A stretch of DNA of 64,000 nt from Prostheceraeus crozeri (GCA_907163375.1 CAJQUW010001797.1:124001-188000), one strand, 5' to 3'. Positions 1 through 12,121 are shown, numbered from the stretch's first letter. Made by a program: numbers and translations. Notes: generated from the sequence alone by a model not told the origin.

Positions 1-1685
1 TTCGGAGGACATCAATTTCTTTCTCACACTCGTGCAGTGAGGTTGCTTTTGTGACCTAAAAAACATTAGTCGCTTGGTAACGAAGGTCGTCAAAGGAGAA
101 AGCGATGTGGTTCCCTCAACGATCAATGGAAACCATTTTTTTTCTTGTTGGGCGACGCGAATGCAGGCAGACGTCACTGGCACGATTGAACGCAACAGAA
201 CAACGAATCGATGGACAGTAGCGCGGCTGGACGACTATGCGACCTCAATGGAAATCGGCCTTTAGCCTGTTTCAGAACGCACAACATGCAGATTCTCTTC
301 AGCATCTTCTCTAATGTTGAGTCAGCATGTTGTGACTACAAAGATGGATTCGTCTGTCGCTGTTACCCTAGAGGTGACGTGATTCTCTATCTAAGCCATT
401 GTATGCAATGGTAGAGAGAGGTGGAGAGATATGTCTCCCTTTGGCTCAAGTGATTGGCCAAGCGCGCGCATTCCGTAAGGGAAGTTCTATTTGGGAGCAC
501 ACGAGCTACCGTTTTCACACTGAAGTTTGAACTTCTGCCAAGTGATCAGTACTTGTCTTTGACTCAATGTTTCTCCGTGATAAATTCGTCAATTGGAAAT
601 ATTATTCACATCGTTTAACTCCTCACGATCTATATCTATTTACTGTGAGCGTTCGGTGCGGTGTCAATGATCTAGCTCGTCAGAATTCAGACTTCAATTC
701 GCAAAACATTCAATGGAAAATAAATTTTCTTGCTAGTTCTAAGCGTGAGCTTCAGTACGAGCATTAAAAAATGTCATCTCTAGACCAAACAACGCAGAAA
801 AGTAATTTATATCTGTGGTCGTGACCATGATAGACGATCGTCGAGCACAAGCCCGAGTAGCCTATTTTGAAGCACTGTAGGAATACCCATTCCGTTGGTA
901 TCGTCCGTAATTTCAGGAAGATTAAGATTTTGTTTTGAAATTCATGGCCTCTGATTTCACGAGATTGATGGAATGCGTAGAGACTCGAGGGGTTTGGAGG
1001 CCCCATTCATGAATTCCTAATTGACTTGTTCAAGTGGTTGTCAACATACCAGGAATTTAATTTCAAGCTATAGAATCATGTTTAGTTAAAGCAGTGTCAT
1101 ACTTTGCAATCTTTTGACCGTCGCTAAGCTTCCTCAGTTGATGTATGAGATAATAAACTGCCTCCAGACATCAGAGTCATTGGCACGAAATTGGCTGGAC
1201 CAGGATTCGGTTTCCATTGTTTGTTGCGACAGTTAATCATGAGATTGTTCATTTTGTTAATATTGATCAATTGCTCACTGATGAGCCATTCATCAGGTAT
1301 TCCTGTTCAATATTTTAGCTGCGAACCCTTTCGGAAACTACAGGATTCATTACGATAAGTCATGGACTCTCAAAGAAAACATTCTCAAATCCATCAATAG
1401 TTGCAACGAAAACTTGGTCAACAGACTATGATTGATAATGAATGATGAAAATAAGGACAATTTTCCTCTTATTGTAATGTTTACATGAAACATCACGTGA
1501 AAAGTCTTTGCGTTGCGATTTTGCTTCGACTTGAACGGTTGCATCATCAACCAAGCAAGTAAAATAGAAAACTATGGCTTAATAGCGCTACATGTAGACC
1601 TATGACACTCTTCCAGTATTCAGTTGCCGGATATATTTGAATAACTGAATGGGTCATGTTTCTACAGTGAATATATTCAATTTTG
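1..1685. other. No gene recognised
   Basis: AT-rich non-coding sequence. Open frames are short and unsupported by codon pattern, motifs or splice sites. No repeat structure was recognised. Confidence 0.5.
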
Positions 1686-1714
1686 TGTTTTTGACTTGAC
1701 AATGAAAATGTTAT

Positions 1715-1961
1715 ACATGCCCCATATATTTGGAGAATGTTGAGGATGCCCATAAGAAGAAAGCTGCCAAATATGAAGAACTTGCCGAAGGGATTCGGAA
1801 ACACAGGTGGAAATGTGAGCTCATGCCCTTTGAAGTGGGATGCTGCGGTTTCGTTGCTCCATCGGTGAGGAAATATCTTCCTAGAGCCGGTGTTCAAAGC
1901 GTAAAGATTACCATCAATAAGTTGAGTGCAAAGGCTGAAGAAGGTAGCAGCCTTCTTTGTG
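1715..1961 (+). pseudogene. C-terminal fragment of a retroelement-type protein
   Basis: The frame reads a conserved block with a charged AHKKKAAKYEEL helix followed by a W-x-C...PFEVGCCGF segment. I recognise this as the tail found downstream of the reverse transcriptase in many invertebrate retroelement proteins, where the pattern is ELTxPxE...KxxKYxxL...EVGxRGF. It may be a nuclease-like domain, but its function is not established here. The 5' part is absent: there is an upstream stop in this frame at 1703-1705. The reading frame is interrupted at 1962 by a TTAA-flanked insertion and continues for a few codons after 3246. It is a decayed copy, not a host gene. Confidence 0.5.
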
Positions 1962-1965
1962 TTAA

Positions 1966-3242
1966 CCCTATTCGTACCAAGGGGGCGGAATCCGCCCCCC
2001 ACGCGCATTTTTGCTGTGGAAACTTTCATACCAAATGGATTGGATTGAGATTTCATGACTTTTAGTTTTTAGGCATTTTTCAACTTTCTGCGAAATTTCG
2101 TCAAACTTATGTCAGTGAAACAGCTAGATCTAGCCTAGTTTTCAAGAGATAGGTTCTAAGAATTCAGTTTTGTTTATGCTGTGCGCAAGTATAGATTGTA
2201 TTCTAGCAATAAAACGTATATCTTGAAGTCTCAGCTGCCTGTATACCATATACATTATGCTGCAAAGCAATATACAGTCTATGTCTAAAATCATTGGACA
2301 CCTGGAATCAAAGGCTATAGGCCTAGTGGAACCTAGTATCTAGTATTTTCTTCTAATTCGAACCACATATGTAGAAAACTGTCATACTTCTTCGATATCT
2401 TTTGATTCTAACTTGAATAAAGATTTTGCGATAGACACAGATCATATTTAACAAATGTTATCTACTTATACAGTATAGTAGGAGCTAGTTATCTAGTTTT
2501 ACCTAGTTTAGGCCAATGAACTGCATGATGATTATTTCTTTCTTGTGAAGAAATTATTCTACAAATTGTGAAACTACATGTACAGTAAATCTACGATATT
2601 TATCAGCCATTGTATAAGGTTCTAGCATTTTTCTTAAATAGAATTATACCGCAGGTAATTAGTAAGTAGTATGTATAGGCTTGTGTAATTATTTTATGAT
2701 GCAGAAATATAATATGTGCCATAATTTCATTATGCAACAATTTGAACAATGTTCTATGCATGTATCCGAACAATGTTAATTTCATAGCATATGAAGGAAC
2801 CAATTTGAAAAAGAAGAAATATTTCATGGCTTTTTGCCAAAAAATGATGCACGTACATGTACATAGTCATTTTAAATCGTTATCTATGGCACCAAAAATA
2901 TTTTATCATGCTAAACCAATATCACCATTCGAATTAGAATACCAAAATTGGGAAAACAGTATACTCTAAGGTTGATTTGCATGATTTATCAAAGGACAAA
3001 TTAAGAAAAAGTAAGAAAGATGAGAAAAAATAATGTTTGAATTTTAAAATGCTATTTGTAGTATCAAGACGAAAACATTATGCAAAATGAATACCACCAT
3101 TAGATTTAGAATATCCGAATTGTATAAAATTCAAAATATCAGGTCTCTTTGTTTGATAATTTAGGAATAACACTGGGGGGGGGGGGGCGGAATCCGCCCC
3201 CTTTGGTCTGAGCGTGCTTCAAATACTTTAGTATGAATAGGG
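1966..3242. mobile_element. piggyBac-type non-autonomous element (MITE)
   Basis: The ends are inverted copies beginning CCCTATTCGTAC on the left and ending GAATAGGG on the right. Each is bordered by TTAA (1962-1965 and 3243-3246), the target duplication of piggyBac elements. Just inside each end lies a nearly palindromic GC block of the form GGGGGCGGAATCCGCCCC (about 1980-2001 and 3174-3201). The 1.28 kb interior is AT-rich and codes for no transposase, so mobilisation would need a partner in trans. It sits inside an older retroelement fragment, giving the order of insertion. Confidence 0.8.
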
Positions 3243-3246
3243 TTAA

Positions 3247-3440
3247 GGACCTAGGCACAACGAACTGTTGCGGACCCACCATCCTGAGAGATACTGAGCT
3301 TAAGGGGTCGAAATCTCGGTGACAGGTGGCGCTCAGTTGATGACTCAGGTCTTTTTTGGGTGCAGCGGTTGCTGTTTCACATAACGATTTAGTGCTTTTG
3401 ACCTGACAAAGAAAATGCTATACATGCGGTAGATATTTGC
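3247..3440. repeat. Remainder of the older element disrupted by the MITE
   Basis: This is the sequence directly after the right TTAA. Positions 3393-3426 repeat, with few changes, the block at 1686-1719 upstream of the coding remnant. The older element therefore carries direct repeats about 1.7 kb apart, or 0.4 kb once the MITE is removed. Confidence 0.4.
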
Positions 3441-3567
3441 AAGAACTGTTTCTTTCTAACTACTTGGTAGAAAACAGAAGATTTCAAATGAGTGAAAAAT
3501 GATTTATTTCATCAATTTAATATTCTTCACTTGTTAATGGTAGTGATAAAGTTTCACAAGGTAACAG

Positions 3568-3987
3568 TGCCACGCGTAACTCACGCGTAATTACGGAGCA
3601 CCCCAAACACCCGTGGTTAAAGGCAGTTTATACTTCTACGCGCGTACATACGCGCTGCAATAAGAGTCAGCGATCATGTGATCTGATTCTGTTAAAATAT
3701 GGGGAATGTTTACGGATACACGGGGGCGAGTGTTTATAGTTTACGCGTCGTCTACGGTTGTCCTCTTTGCCGCTGGAACCACGGATGAACTGCTTGGCAT
3801 GTTCTGTCTGCCCTGAGCATGACATCTATGTCGTATCACATTGTTTAGCCTCTGATACATGCAGACACATGAGACACATGAGACGCAAAGTCTACGTAGC
3901 AGGACTGCCGACAGATGTTGCAGTAATGTCACGCGTGACCTCGGATGTTTAGGGTCATGCGCGAATTACGCGTAATTGAGCGTGGCA
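3568..3987. mobile_element. Short inverted-repeat element (MITE), family unassigned
   Basis: The left end (TGCCACGCG..., then ACGCGTAATTACG) and the right end read on the other strand (TGCCACGC..., then ACGCGTAATT) match over about 45 bases with mismatches. Both then run into a related AAACAYCCG block. The 420 bp interior has no coding sequence. No clear target duplication was found, so the superfamily is open. Confidence 0.6.
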
Positions 3988-5251
3988 TGTCATCTAGTAT
4001 TCAATGCCATTAATTCGCAATAAGAGCAATTTAGACGTGAGCCCTTCTGGCTTACACTCGGAATTCATTCATTCCTTCTGGCGATATGCATCACAGGAAG
4101 TTTTGTGGATCGTGCTTCCGGTTCTGACGTCTTTCTCTGCGCATTTCTGCTTCAAACTGGAATGTGACAGTGGTCTGAATGTCCAGAAATCTCTGTACCA
4201 TTTTCATTGAGTTGGTGGCACCAAGCTATTGATAACATCATTGACTGTCTTATGTTTAGGCCTACCTGCTCACTTAAGACAACAAAACAACGCTGCAGTG
4301 ACATAATATCGTGCACTATACTGTTGAACATAGGTATGGTTTTGATCGAATGAATATCATGCAGTGTTTAACGATTGCCACTCCAGCCTCACGATTGAAA
4401 ATACAAGGCCTCCAATATTCCGAGCTGGGATCTGACAAACAGCTTTAAAACAGCTATCACGAATGGAACCGACCGGGACGGCGGCCGGCATCTCTGCAGA
4501 CATCCGGTTAAAACTTAGACCATCAGTCATCATTCAGTTTCCACATGGCACACATGAAATACAATGAATGTTCGCCTGCCGGTATTCCGCATAAGTAAGA
4601 GCTTCCAATTGTATGTATTTCGGCAACATACATCGAATGTCGTCCAGTACCTAATTTGTGAAATGACTTGCTTGCCAATCTAATGATTTATAAACCTATG
4701 TTTTAATTTACAATAATAACAGTGACAGCAATAACTGTAGCATTTTCAAAGTCAGTCACTGCCCAAAACAATCACACAGTGAGATGAACAATATGAACAC
4801 TGATTGAGTGCTGAAGTTACATCATCCGGCCGGATCATTGAGTATGCCGACCGGTTTTCAAATTTTATGGTCGGAGTCGGGTCGGTGCCATCCGTTGCAT
4901 AAATCGGCTCGGCTGGCGGCCGGTTCCAACCCTGATATCCATGCGCTGCTGGTGTGTCTATACAGCACATTAGCTTATATCAAGAGATGAACATTTTTGA
5001 GACGGAAAGGATTCATCCTGTAGGCCTGACCTCAGATATAAAGTCTCAGGGTCAATGATTCATTTCCTTCATATTGTGAGTCTGAAATGAGCATGCTGAT
5101 AAACCATTTCCTTGGGATTTTTGCCACCGGACAACAATTTTGAGATGAAAATCGGTCAGATATTCCTCAGACCTTCATTTCTCCTCTACTCCGGTCAGTC
5201 TTTGTTAGTGAACTTTAGCTGAATCTTCATTACTCCACATTGTTTACAAAT
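3988..5251. other. No gene; GC-rich patch
   Basis: Non-coding. Two GC-rich patches rich in CGGCCGG (about 4466-4496 and 4825-4945) stand out against the AT-rich background and are partly complementary. They could be degenerate ends of another element, but no duplication was found. Confidence 0.35.
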
Positions 5252-5259
5252 ATTGCAAC

Positions 5260-5781
5260 CACAGAATTAGATTGTTTAATCGTATCACTTTCCTAGAAGT
5301 GAAAACTGATTCAAAACAATGGTACATCCAGGAACTTAATAAGTGGGCAAAAAGAAATTTTTAATACCTTACAGAGATAGGAAAAATAATCGTGCGTCGT
5401 TCGCGGATTGCTCTGAATTCCTTCAAAATACTCTGATCGCCACAACTCCTTCAGAGTCGAAGAATTCAGATAATTGCGCAAAAGCTATTTCGATTATGTT
5501 GGGCCCTGTGATCATTATCAAAAAAGATAGTAGGTGCACGAAAAAACGTTCACAAACTTCTCTGTAGAACTTGACATCGACTGTGTCTCCTTGCTGTGTG
5601 ATCCGGTTGATAACAGTCAATGAAACTTTGCACAATTTGGCGTGTTTAATGTTGAACTGGCTGCTCATTGTTCGATTGCTATGGTGTTATGTCAGCAGAT
5701 TGTGCCAATTCATTTACGTTACATGTTCCAATGTTTCCCTTCCAGTGAAACGGAAGAAGAGACGACCTGTCTAATTCTGCG
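5260..5781 (+). mobile_element. hAT-type MITE, best copy of the family
   Basis: The inverted termini are CACAGAATTAGA on the left and, read inward on the other strand, CGCAGAATTAGA on the right. The 522 bp unit is bordered by an exact 8-bp duplication, ATTGCAAC (5252-5259 and 5782-5789). An 8-bp duplication and a terminal CA/CG point to the hAT superfamily. Related copies lie at 11836-12121, 17224-17744, 26455-26772, 33846-34402 and 41528-41592. Conserved short frames inside the copies reflect common ancestry, not a gene. Confidence 0.75.
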
Positions 5782-5789
5782 ATTGCAAC

Positions 5790-7680
5790 AGTACTTTTGC
5801 TGACGCATCTGAATGTTTTGAAGTTGAAATGTTTTGTTGACTTGATTCATTCGCTGGCATGGAAAAACAAATCATGAAATCAATTTGAATGCTTGAAATC
5901 AACTTCTGTCAACAACCATGCGCTGTAGAATGATTGAAATGACGAGCGTAAATTTAAATAAATTCCAAAGTCAGGCAGAGTTAAAACCGGTAGCTAATTT
6001 AACGCATCAAAACATATCTCATCCAACTTAAATCCTGATTCAATATTCGCAGCAGTTCCATCGCAATTTTCTCACAGTATAAGTAACTTAAATTGAAATC
6101 GACAATTCTCTCATTGCCTCGTATATTGAAATTCACGAATTATTGAAATAGTTGTGAAATCAGAAAAGTGTGGCAAAGGATTGATGGGAAAATGTCACAC
6201 TTTCCTCTGTGCTTTTGTACTTAAATCCATTTGATGCGAAGTTTTATTCCTTTGTTTACATTTATTCAGTGCTACTGTCTTCATGTTTCTTACGAGATAT
6301 AAGAAAATGTACATCCTTTTCCACTTGACGTAATGATTCAGTTTCTGATTGTTTTCTTTTCCTTCCTGATCAGAATTTTTCTTATTGAAGTTGTATAACC
6401 GCATAATGTATTTTATGTCATGTTTGATAAAGATTGATAATGTAGGGCCCACCTTGGGTTTCTTTATGCATGTTTCTCTTCTGCGCTTCCTGCAATGTAT
6501 TTGGAAACTTATTAACATAAATAAGGACTGGAGCCTTTATAGCTGAACAACTAGCTCCTATCAAAAATCGCTAGCCTCAAAAGACTCCTGGAAGTAGTCA
6601 CTTAGAATGCAATGAAACCTATTGGTACATATAAATTGCATCGGTGAACACATTTAGACTATCAGATTTGCTCTAAACTTGATTTCTGATGAAGTAATTT
6701 CAGATAGCTAATAAGGTCAAGCCGATCATTATCAGAATCTTTACTTAAAAGTAGGCGGCAGTAGTATATGATTACGAAGGCGATTAATAATGAATATCCA
6801 AAGTGCAGTGTAGTTTTTAATCTGTCGGGTTTCAGTTCTGCTAAATTTATCCGCTCATTGCATCAACCATCTATCTGCCGATGTTTTTGTACTTTCGTTT
6901 ACTAAGTACATGCACTACTATCATCAATGCTCTTCTAATTTAAAGCTTGATATCTAAATTATGACTTTTGAAAATATTTTCAAAAAACTCTTTCTTATAT
7001 CCTTCACTTGATCCCTGGCAATAATAAGAATGCATTACTCTATGCAAAAAGATCAATTCTAGAGATGGAAAGAAATTGATGCCTGGCCAGAATTCTGCTG
7101 CAATGGAGCTACATTAACAAATTTATTGTTTTCAATTTTGTTGTCATTCACAAGTCATTCAAATTTTCATTCTTTCATCATTTGGAGCTTCTAAATTGTC
7201 GGTTAATTCTGTCAAAGGATCGCATTCACTGTATTGCCGAAACCACGGAGAATTCCGTATTGACAACATAGCGTGCTTTTATTACTTGCACTACTGCTGC
7301 TGGAATATGCGCACCCGAAATAGTTTCCTGCAAATAGTTAGCGCCGTAAAGGATTCCTAATTTTGTACTGCCTTCATAATTTCTCCAAAAAATGCATGAC
7401 TCACATTTGGCACCAGATATCAACAAGAGTTCATTTAATGATGTCGAAACTGGGATTACATTGGCGATTTAATTAATTCTGAGTTGCTGCTCCACCTAAA
7501 CATGCTCACTCTATACACATGACCACAGCGCGTTCGACAAGAATTACACTGCAGTCCATCAGCGTTCCTTTCATTACATCCGACTTCACCTGGTACTGAA
7601 TTTTTGAAATTTTTTGCAGATGTCGGATGTTCATTCAGCACTAAAATTCGAATAAATAATTGAGAAATGAAATGTCAAAA
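5790..7680. other. No gene recognised
   Basis: AT-rich sequence. A cysteine-containing pair of frames on the minus strand (about 7641 to 7226) might be old exons, but there are no clear splice sites or family motifs. Confidence 0.35.
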
Positions 7681-7681
7681 A

Positions 7682-7683
<2 letters not shown>

Positions 7684-7731
<48 letters not shown>
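7684..7731. repeat. (TA)n microsatellite
   Basis: About 24 uninterrupted TA units abut the outer end of the left arm of the Penelope-like element, perhaps its insertion site or a product of insertion. Confidence 0.95.
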
Positions 7732-7732
<1 letters not shown>

Positions 7733-7770
7733 AAAGAAAAGTAAGACTAGACCAATTAATAAATTTTTTA

Positions 7771-7816
7771 TTAGACGATATTTCGTGTGGCACTTGATCA
7801 CATCTAAAATTCGTCT
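7771..7816 (-). ncRNA. Hammerhead-like motif, inverted copy
   Basis: Reverse-complement copy, in the left arm, of the motif at 9548-9592, with the same stem II, GAAA and GTC elements. Confidence 0.4.
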
Positions 7817-8324
7817 GAACAAGTTCTCTGAAAATAATATTCAAATACATAGATCGAAGAATTAACACTATGACAGGATGAAATACCTATACAATTAGCG
7901 AAAAAAATTACTATGAAAAAATGTCTGGGTTATATGGTCTAGATGAATGAAGGGCCTATAGAAAAAGTCAATTATGTACAATGTTAATATCAGGTTTGCG
8001 AGATTCAATAAAAACTTTTCAGCTGCCTTTCTTTCACAAACATTCTTAAACCTTTCTTGCATTATGTCACATTCAATATCTTCACTTGTTGGCTTTATTT
8101 TATGCTTTGACTTAAAATGTTGGTAAATCATGCTTTGTTTTTGGTTGAGATGTTCTAAAACTTACTTGCGTAATGTGCATCGACTTTCACCAATGTAGAA
8201 CATATTACAATGAGTGCAAGTGATCTTATATACCAAGTTCTTGTGGTTGCACATACCCCTGTTTCCACATAAGCAATGATTTTCATGATCCAATAGTCTT
8301 GGCAGTTACCTCTGACATAATCTT

Positions 8325-8873
8325 CTATGACAACAAATTTTTCAAGCAGTGTTTGGATTACCAATGGGTAATAATCTCAGTCCCATTCTAGCTATCATCT
8401 ATATGAACTTCGTAGAGTCCAAATTGCTGGACAATCATCAAGCAGATATTCTCTTATGGAAAAGGTACATAGATGACATATTTGTGTTTTCTACCTCTCC
8501 ATTGGATGACATTTTACCTGAAGCGAATGCCACTAACCATCATATTTCTTTCACTCTTGAACTGTCTACCAATTCGAATCTTCCGTTTCTGGATGCATGT
8601 GCAAATGTTGAAGACAATGTTGTAAAAACATCTTTCTATTCAAAGCAATTGCATAGTGGTCATTTACTTCCTTGGGACAGCCATGTTCCACTCAGAAGAA
8701 AGATCAATCTATTGAAGACAGAATGCATGAGAATACACAGAAACTGTTCTTCCAGCAAAGAAATAAGTGAAGGCATTAGATTGAAGATTCGCTTCGCCAA
8801 CAACGGTTATCCATATCATTTCATCAACAAGTATCTACGCTATAATAACCATAATAACCTACTAATGCTTTGA
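8325..8873 (+). pseudogene. Penelope-like reverse transcriptase, C-terminal half
   Basis: The frame starts at the GLPMG box of the reverse transcriptase and continues through the catalytic YIDD (in RYIDDIFVF) and a LPFLD segment. These are hallmarks of Penelope-type enzymes. The thumb and linker follow (PLRRKIN...). Everything before the GLPMG box, including the first catalytic aspartate, is lost at the junction with the inverted arm. The frame then passes through 8870-9052 in another phase before the nuclease domain, so at least two frameshifts are present and no active enzyme can come from this copy. Confidence 0.8.
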
Positions 8874-9048
8874 ACAACAACATTACCAACAATAATGTGC
8901 AAAACAAACCAACAATATATATTCGAATGGCTTTCATTAATGAAATCCAGGCACGAAAAATCAAAATCGAATTACAGAAAATCGAAAAGGTCAGAGTCAT
9001 ACCAACTTTTATTGGCTCACCTCCACCATCAGTTCTTTTGAGAAAAAA

Positions 9049-9381
9049 GTGACTGTTCCTTGCTGTAATATTTGCTTATGTGGAAACAGGGGTATGTGCA
9101 ACCACAAGAACTTGGTATATAAGATCACTTGCACTCATTGTAATATGTTCTACATCGGTGAAAGTCGATGCACATCACGCAAGCGGGTTTTAGACCATCT
9201 CAACCAAAAAGAAAGCATGATTTGCCAACATTTTAAGTCAAAGCATAAAATAAAACCAACAAGTGAAGATATTGAATGTGATATAATGCAAGAAAGGTTT
9301 AAAAATGTTTGTGAAAGAAAGGCAGCTGAAAAGTTTTTTATTGAATCTCGCAAACCTGATATTAACATTGTACATAATTGA
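9049..9381 (+). pseudogene. GIY-YIG endonuclease domain of the Penelope-like element
   Basis: The sequence shows two CxxC-type pairs, then VYKITCTHCNMFYIGES with the YIG box, a basic R-x-H segment and an FKNVCERKAAEKFFIESRKP tail. This is the C-terminal nuclease of Penelope-like elements, thought to nick target DNA for primed reverse transcription. The same protein region is encoded in reverse on the minus strand at about 8131-7895 in the left arm, where it is slightly diverged. Confidence 0.8.
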
Positions 9382-9547
9382 CTTTTTCTATAGGCCCTTC
9401 ATCCATCTAGACCATATAACCCAGACATTTTTTCATAGCAAATTTTTTCAGAGTAATTTTTTCCGCTAATTGTATAGGTATTTCATCCTGCCATAGTGTT
9501 AATTCTTCGATCTATGTATTTGAATATTATTTTCAGAGAACTTGTTC

Positions 9548-9592
9548 AGACGAATTTTAGATGTGATCAAGTGCCACACGAAATATCGTCTA
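9548..9592 (+). ncRNA. Hammerhead-like ribozyme motif
   Basis: A TGATCA core, an AGTG/CAC stem II with a short loop, then GAAA and a GTC cleavage triplet follow in hammerhead order. AGACGA and TCGTCT close the structure. The core base change (TGATCA in place of CTGATGA) suggests decay. Minimal hammerheads are known in Penelope-like elements. An inverted copy lies at 7771-7816 in the left arm. Confidence 0.45.
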
Positions 9593-9634
9593 ATAAAAAA
9601 TTTATTAATTGGTCTAGTCTTACTTTTCTTTTGT

Positions 9635-9970
9635 AAATTTAACTTAATGTTTATGCTATAAAATCACACAGACAGATACATGAGCAAATGCTAGCTGCAT
9701 GAGTTGATACCGGTGTTGCAACAGCTCCAACCAGATAAATTTGGGGAAGTTAGCCGTCAAAGATTGTGCTTATCGCTCTCAGTCTGCTGACAATCTTTCC
9801 TGCATCATCTTATTCAATGTCATTCACTGAAAAATACTTTTGATTGCAAAATGTAACAGCTTGAGCAGCACTGTAATATTATTTGTTTTTAGAAGTTTCT
9901 AAGTGCTTTGCGTAGCTCTTCTATTTACAGTAGCCGAAACATAGTGTTTGCATACATATATTCAGCACTA
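9635..9970. other. No gene recognised
   Basis: AT-rich spacer between the Penelope-like element and the Tc1 remnant. Confidence 0.4.
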
Positions 9971-10468
9971 TACTGCCTGACATAAAAAATGCTCCACGAC
10001 AGATGTTGCTCACACCATTCCACACGCTTTCGCTTGTGTTCGAGACCTGCGGAGAAAACAATTGGCAGTGAAACAATGTCATTGTGTGAAATTCTCGCAT
10101 TACTTACTTAGAGGAATTCTTACAGCAGGTCGGTGTGACCTCAGGTCCGCTTCTGCTAGACGGCGATATGCTGTTCGTATACTGCATGCAATTCCTACTA
10201 CAGCTTTCCAGCTGATGGCCAGTCGAGGAACACTCCTAAAGCGATTGCGCTTTGCTGAGATAACCAACTTCCTATCGGTAGCATTGTTTGTCAATCTCGG
10301 TGTCCCTGATCCTTTCCTTCTTTTAACATCTCCATCATTGTTCCATCGACTCCACCACCTGCTCACAGTGGAGTGTGACACACCCAACTTCCGTCCAACA
10401 AACCTACAACTCTTTCCAGATCGTAGCATTCCAACAGCCAATCCTTTTACAAACTCTGATTGCGACAT
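9971..10468 (-). pseudogene. Tc1/mariner transposase, N-terminal half only
   Basis: The protein begins MSQSEFVKG and shows the paired helix-turn-helix DNA-binding region of Tc1-like transposases (GRKLGVSHSTVSRWWSRW, then GSGTPRLT and a second helical domain with RRLAEADLRSHRP). Beyond about 10100 the frame decays, but KRKRVEWCEQHLSW is still readable just before a terminal-type sequence (TACTGCCTGACAT) at 9971. The whole DDE catalytic domain is deleted, so this is an internally deleted copy. Confidence 0.75.
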
Positions 10469-10499
10469 TTTTGCTTCAAAATTCAGTTAGAAAGAATTG

Positions 10500-11835
10500 C
10501 TTGATAATGATAAAAGGTCGAATTTGAAATGCATCAGCTATGCCAAAGATATCGACAATGGACAGCTGCTTTATATTAGCATGACAAATTTGATGCATAG
10601 ACATCCTGGTCAATGCAGTATGAAATAAAAGTCGTCCACTTCCATTGAGATTTTCTTTATCAAGTGGATCGTTTTTAGTGTCATAGAGTGTATTTTCAAA
10701 AGCAGTTCTGGCTACAAGAAACCATTAAATAGCTGTATTACTGCATCACGCAACAATATGCGAATTATCAGGAATGTGTTTATGATCCATTGAGTATGCA
10801 GTATATTTTACATCTGGTATTTTTATTATCTGCATTGTGCGGAACGATGCCTCCATTATAATGCTGATTAATTGAGCAGGGAGGTCCACGAATTAGTTTT
10901 AGCGGAAAATTCAAAACGTTTCGGGTTCCTAGTTAGCAGATTACTGTCATTTCTACTCAAAAGGAAAGCAAAGAGAAGGAAGTAGAAATTAGGTATAGCT
11001 GTAAATTGTCGAATACAATCATATAAACTAACTTTAATCAAACCGAAACTATATTTGAATTTGACATGAAACTTAAAGCCTAATGCTAAGCTACACTGCA
11101 AACTGTACATCGTTAACAACAGCTAGAATAACCGCTTAGCTTCACAGAAAATATCCGTAAATATCTGTTAAAATGATGACGTCACAACGTGATGAGTGAT
11201 GACGTAACAGTTAAAATCCGTTCATATCAGATACAAAAGCATCTGTTTTTGCGGATATTTACAGCTAGACTACTCACGGTTTACAGTTTACAGTGTAGTT
11301 CGAAGATCACAGGGTCCTGTCATACTTTCAGGATGTCATTATTTTTATAATTTCCTGGTAATTCACATCCAAATATCTCGCAAAAATCATCGGAATCTTG
11401 AATTGCTGGATAACAAAGGACAGATTTGGGTGACCAATTCTGCCAATTATTGAGGAAAATCAGACAAATGTCCGCACGGGAGATAATAGTAACTCCCACA
11501 GATTTAGATTCATCTGACTGCGCTTCGGTCTCCTATAAAGGAAGAATTATATCTAACCTTAATATCGAAATGGCACATGACAGCATTACTCGTAGACAAC
11601 TTGCTCCTTCTCGAATGGATAATTCGTGTATCGCTTGCTATTGGAAATGGCAAACAATAAGCTGTCAGCAGGGGACACCAGAGGCAGTGAGGGATGCGTG
11701 CGTGCTTTGATATCACTTCGCGCACACCAAAACACACATCGATGTGTGGCTTCGATGCAGTGTATGCACTATGCATGTACACTGTACAGTGAGCAATGCC
11801 GAGGAGAGGATGTGAAAACATCAAGTTAACTAATT
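10500..11835. other. No gene recognised
   Basis: Non-coding sequence with short open frames only. Positions 11155-11290 are rich in repeated ATCCGTAAATATCTG-like words and end near a GGTTTACAGT motif also seen at 19518. Confidence 0.35.
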
Positions 11836-12121
11836 TTCGTACGCCTGCTACTTTTTTAAATAATGATCGGAAGGGCCAACAGTATGGAGAAAACTTGTGC
11901 GCAATGATCTGAATTCTTCGAATCTGAAGGAATTTTGGCAATCGAAGCACTTTGCTGGAACTCACATTAATCCGCAAGCGACGCACGACTTTTTTCCTAT
12001 CTCTGTAAGGTATCGGGAATTCCTATTTGCCCACTTAATTCCTCAATGTGCCGTCAATTTCGTATAAATCACACTTCTAGCAAGCCGAAGCAGATAAACA
12101 AAATATTTAATTCTGTGGTCA
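11836..12121 (-). mobile_element. hAT-type MITE, reversed partial copy
   Basis: Reverse-orientation copy of the left half of the family described at 5260. It ends at TTTAATTCTGTG and shares the lysine-rich open frame region and the terminal word. The other end is truncated. Confidence 0.65.

Larger units (their letters stand above)
7732..9633 (+). mobile_element. Penelope-like element with inverted arms
   Basis: A reverse-transcriptase and GIY-YIG coding region on the plus strand is flanked by long inverted arms. Positions 7732-8275 are the reverse complement of about 9075-9633, so a second copy of the 3' end lies head-on at the 5' side. Such rearranged flanking 3' copies are typical of Penelope-like elements. 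The unit is truncated: the N-terminal half of the reverse transcriptase is missing and the frame has at least two shifts. Confidence 0.8.

Noticed and set aside
1275..1310. CTGATGAG near 1278 as a hammerhead core
   Set aside because: No GAAA or matching stem II at the right distance.
1547..2056. 169-codon minus-strand open frame
   Set aside because: It runs across the boundary of the piggyBac-type element and antisense to the retroelement remnant. No motif or promoter was seen.
5343..5567. Open frame conserved between 5343 and 26538
   Set aside because: It is in two copies of the same MITE, so conservation reflects recent common ancestry and not coding function.
7226..7641. Two cysteine-containing minus-strand frames
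   Set aside because: Possible old exons, but no acceptor/donor pair or recognisable domain, so not annotated.
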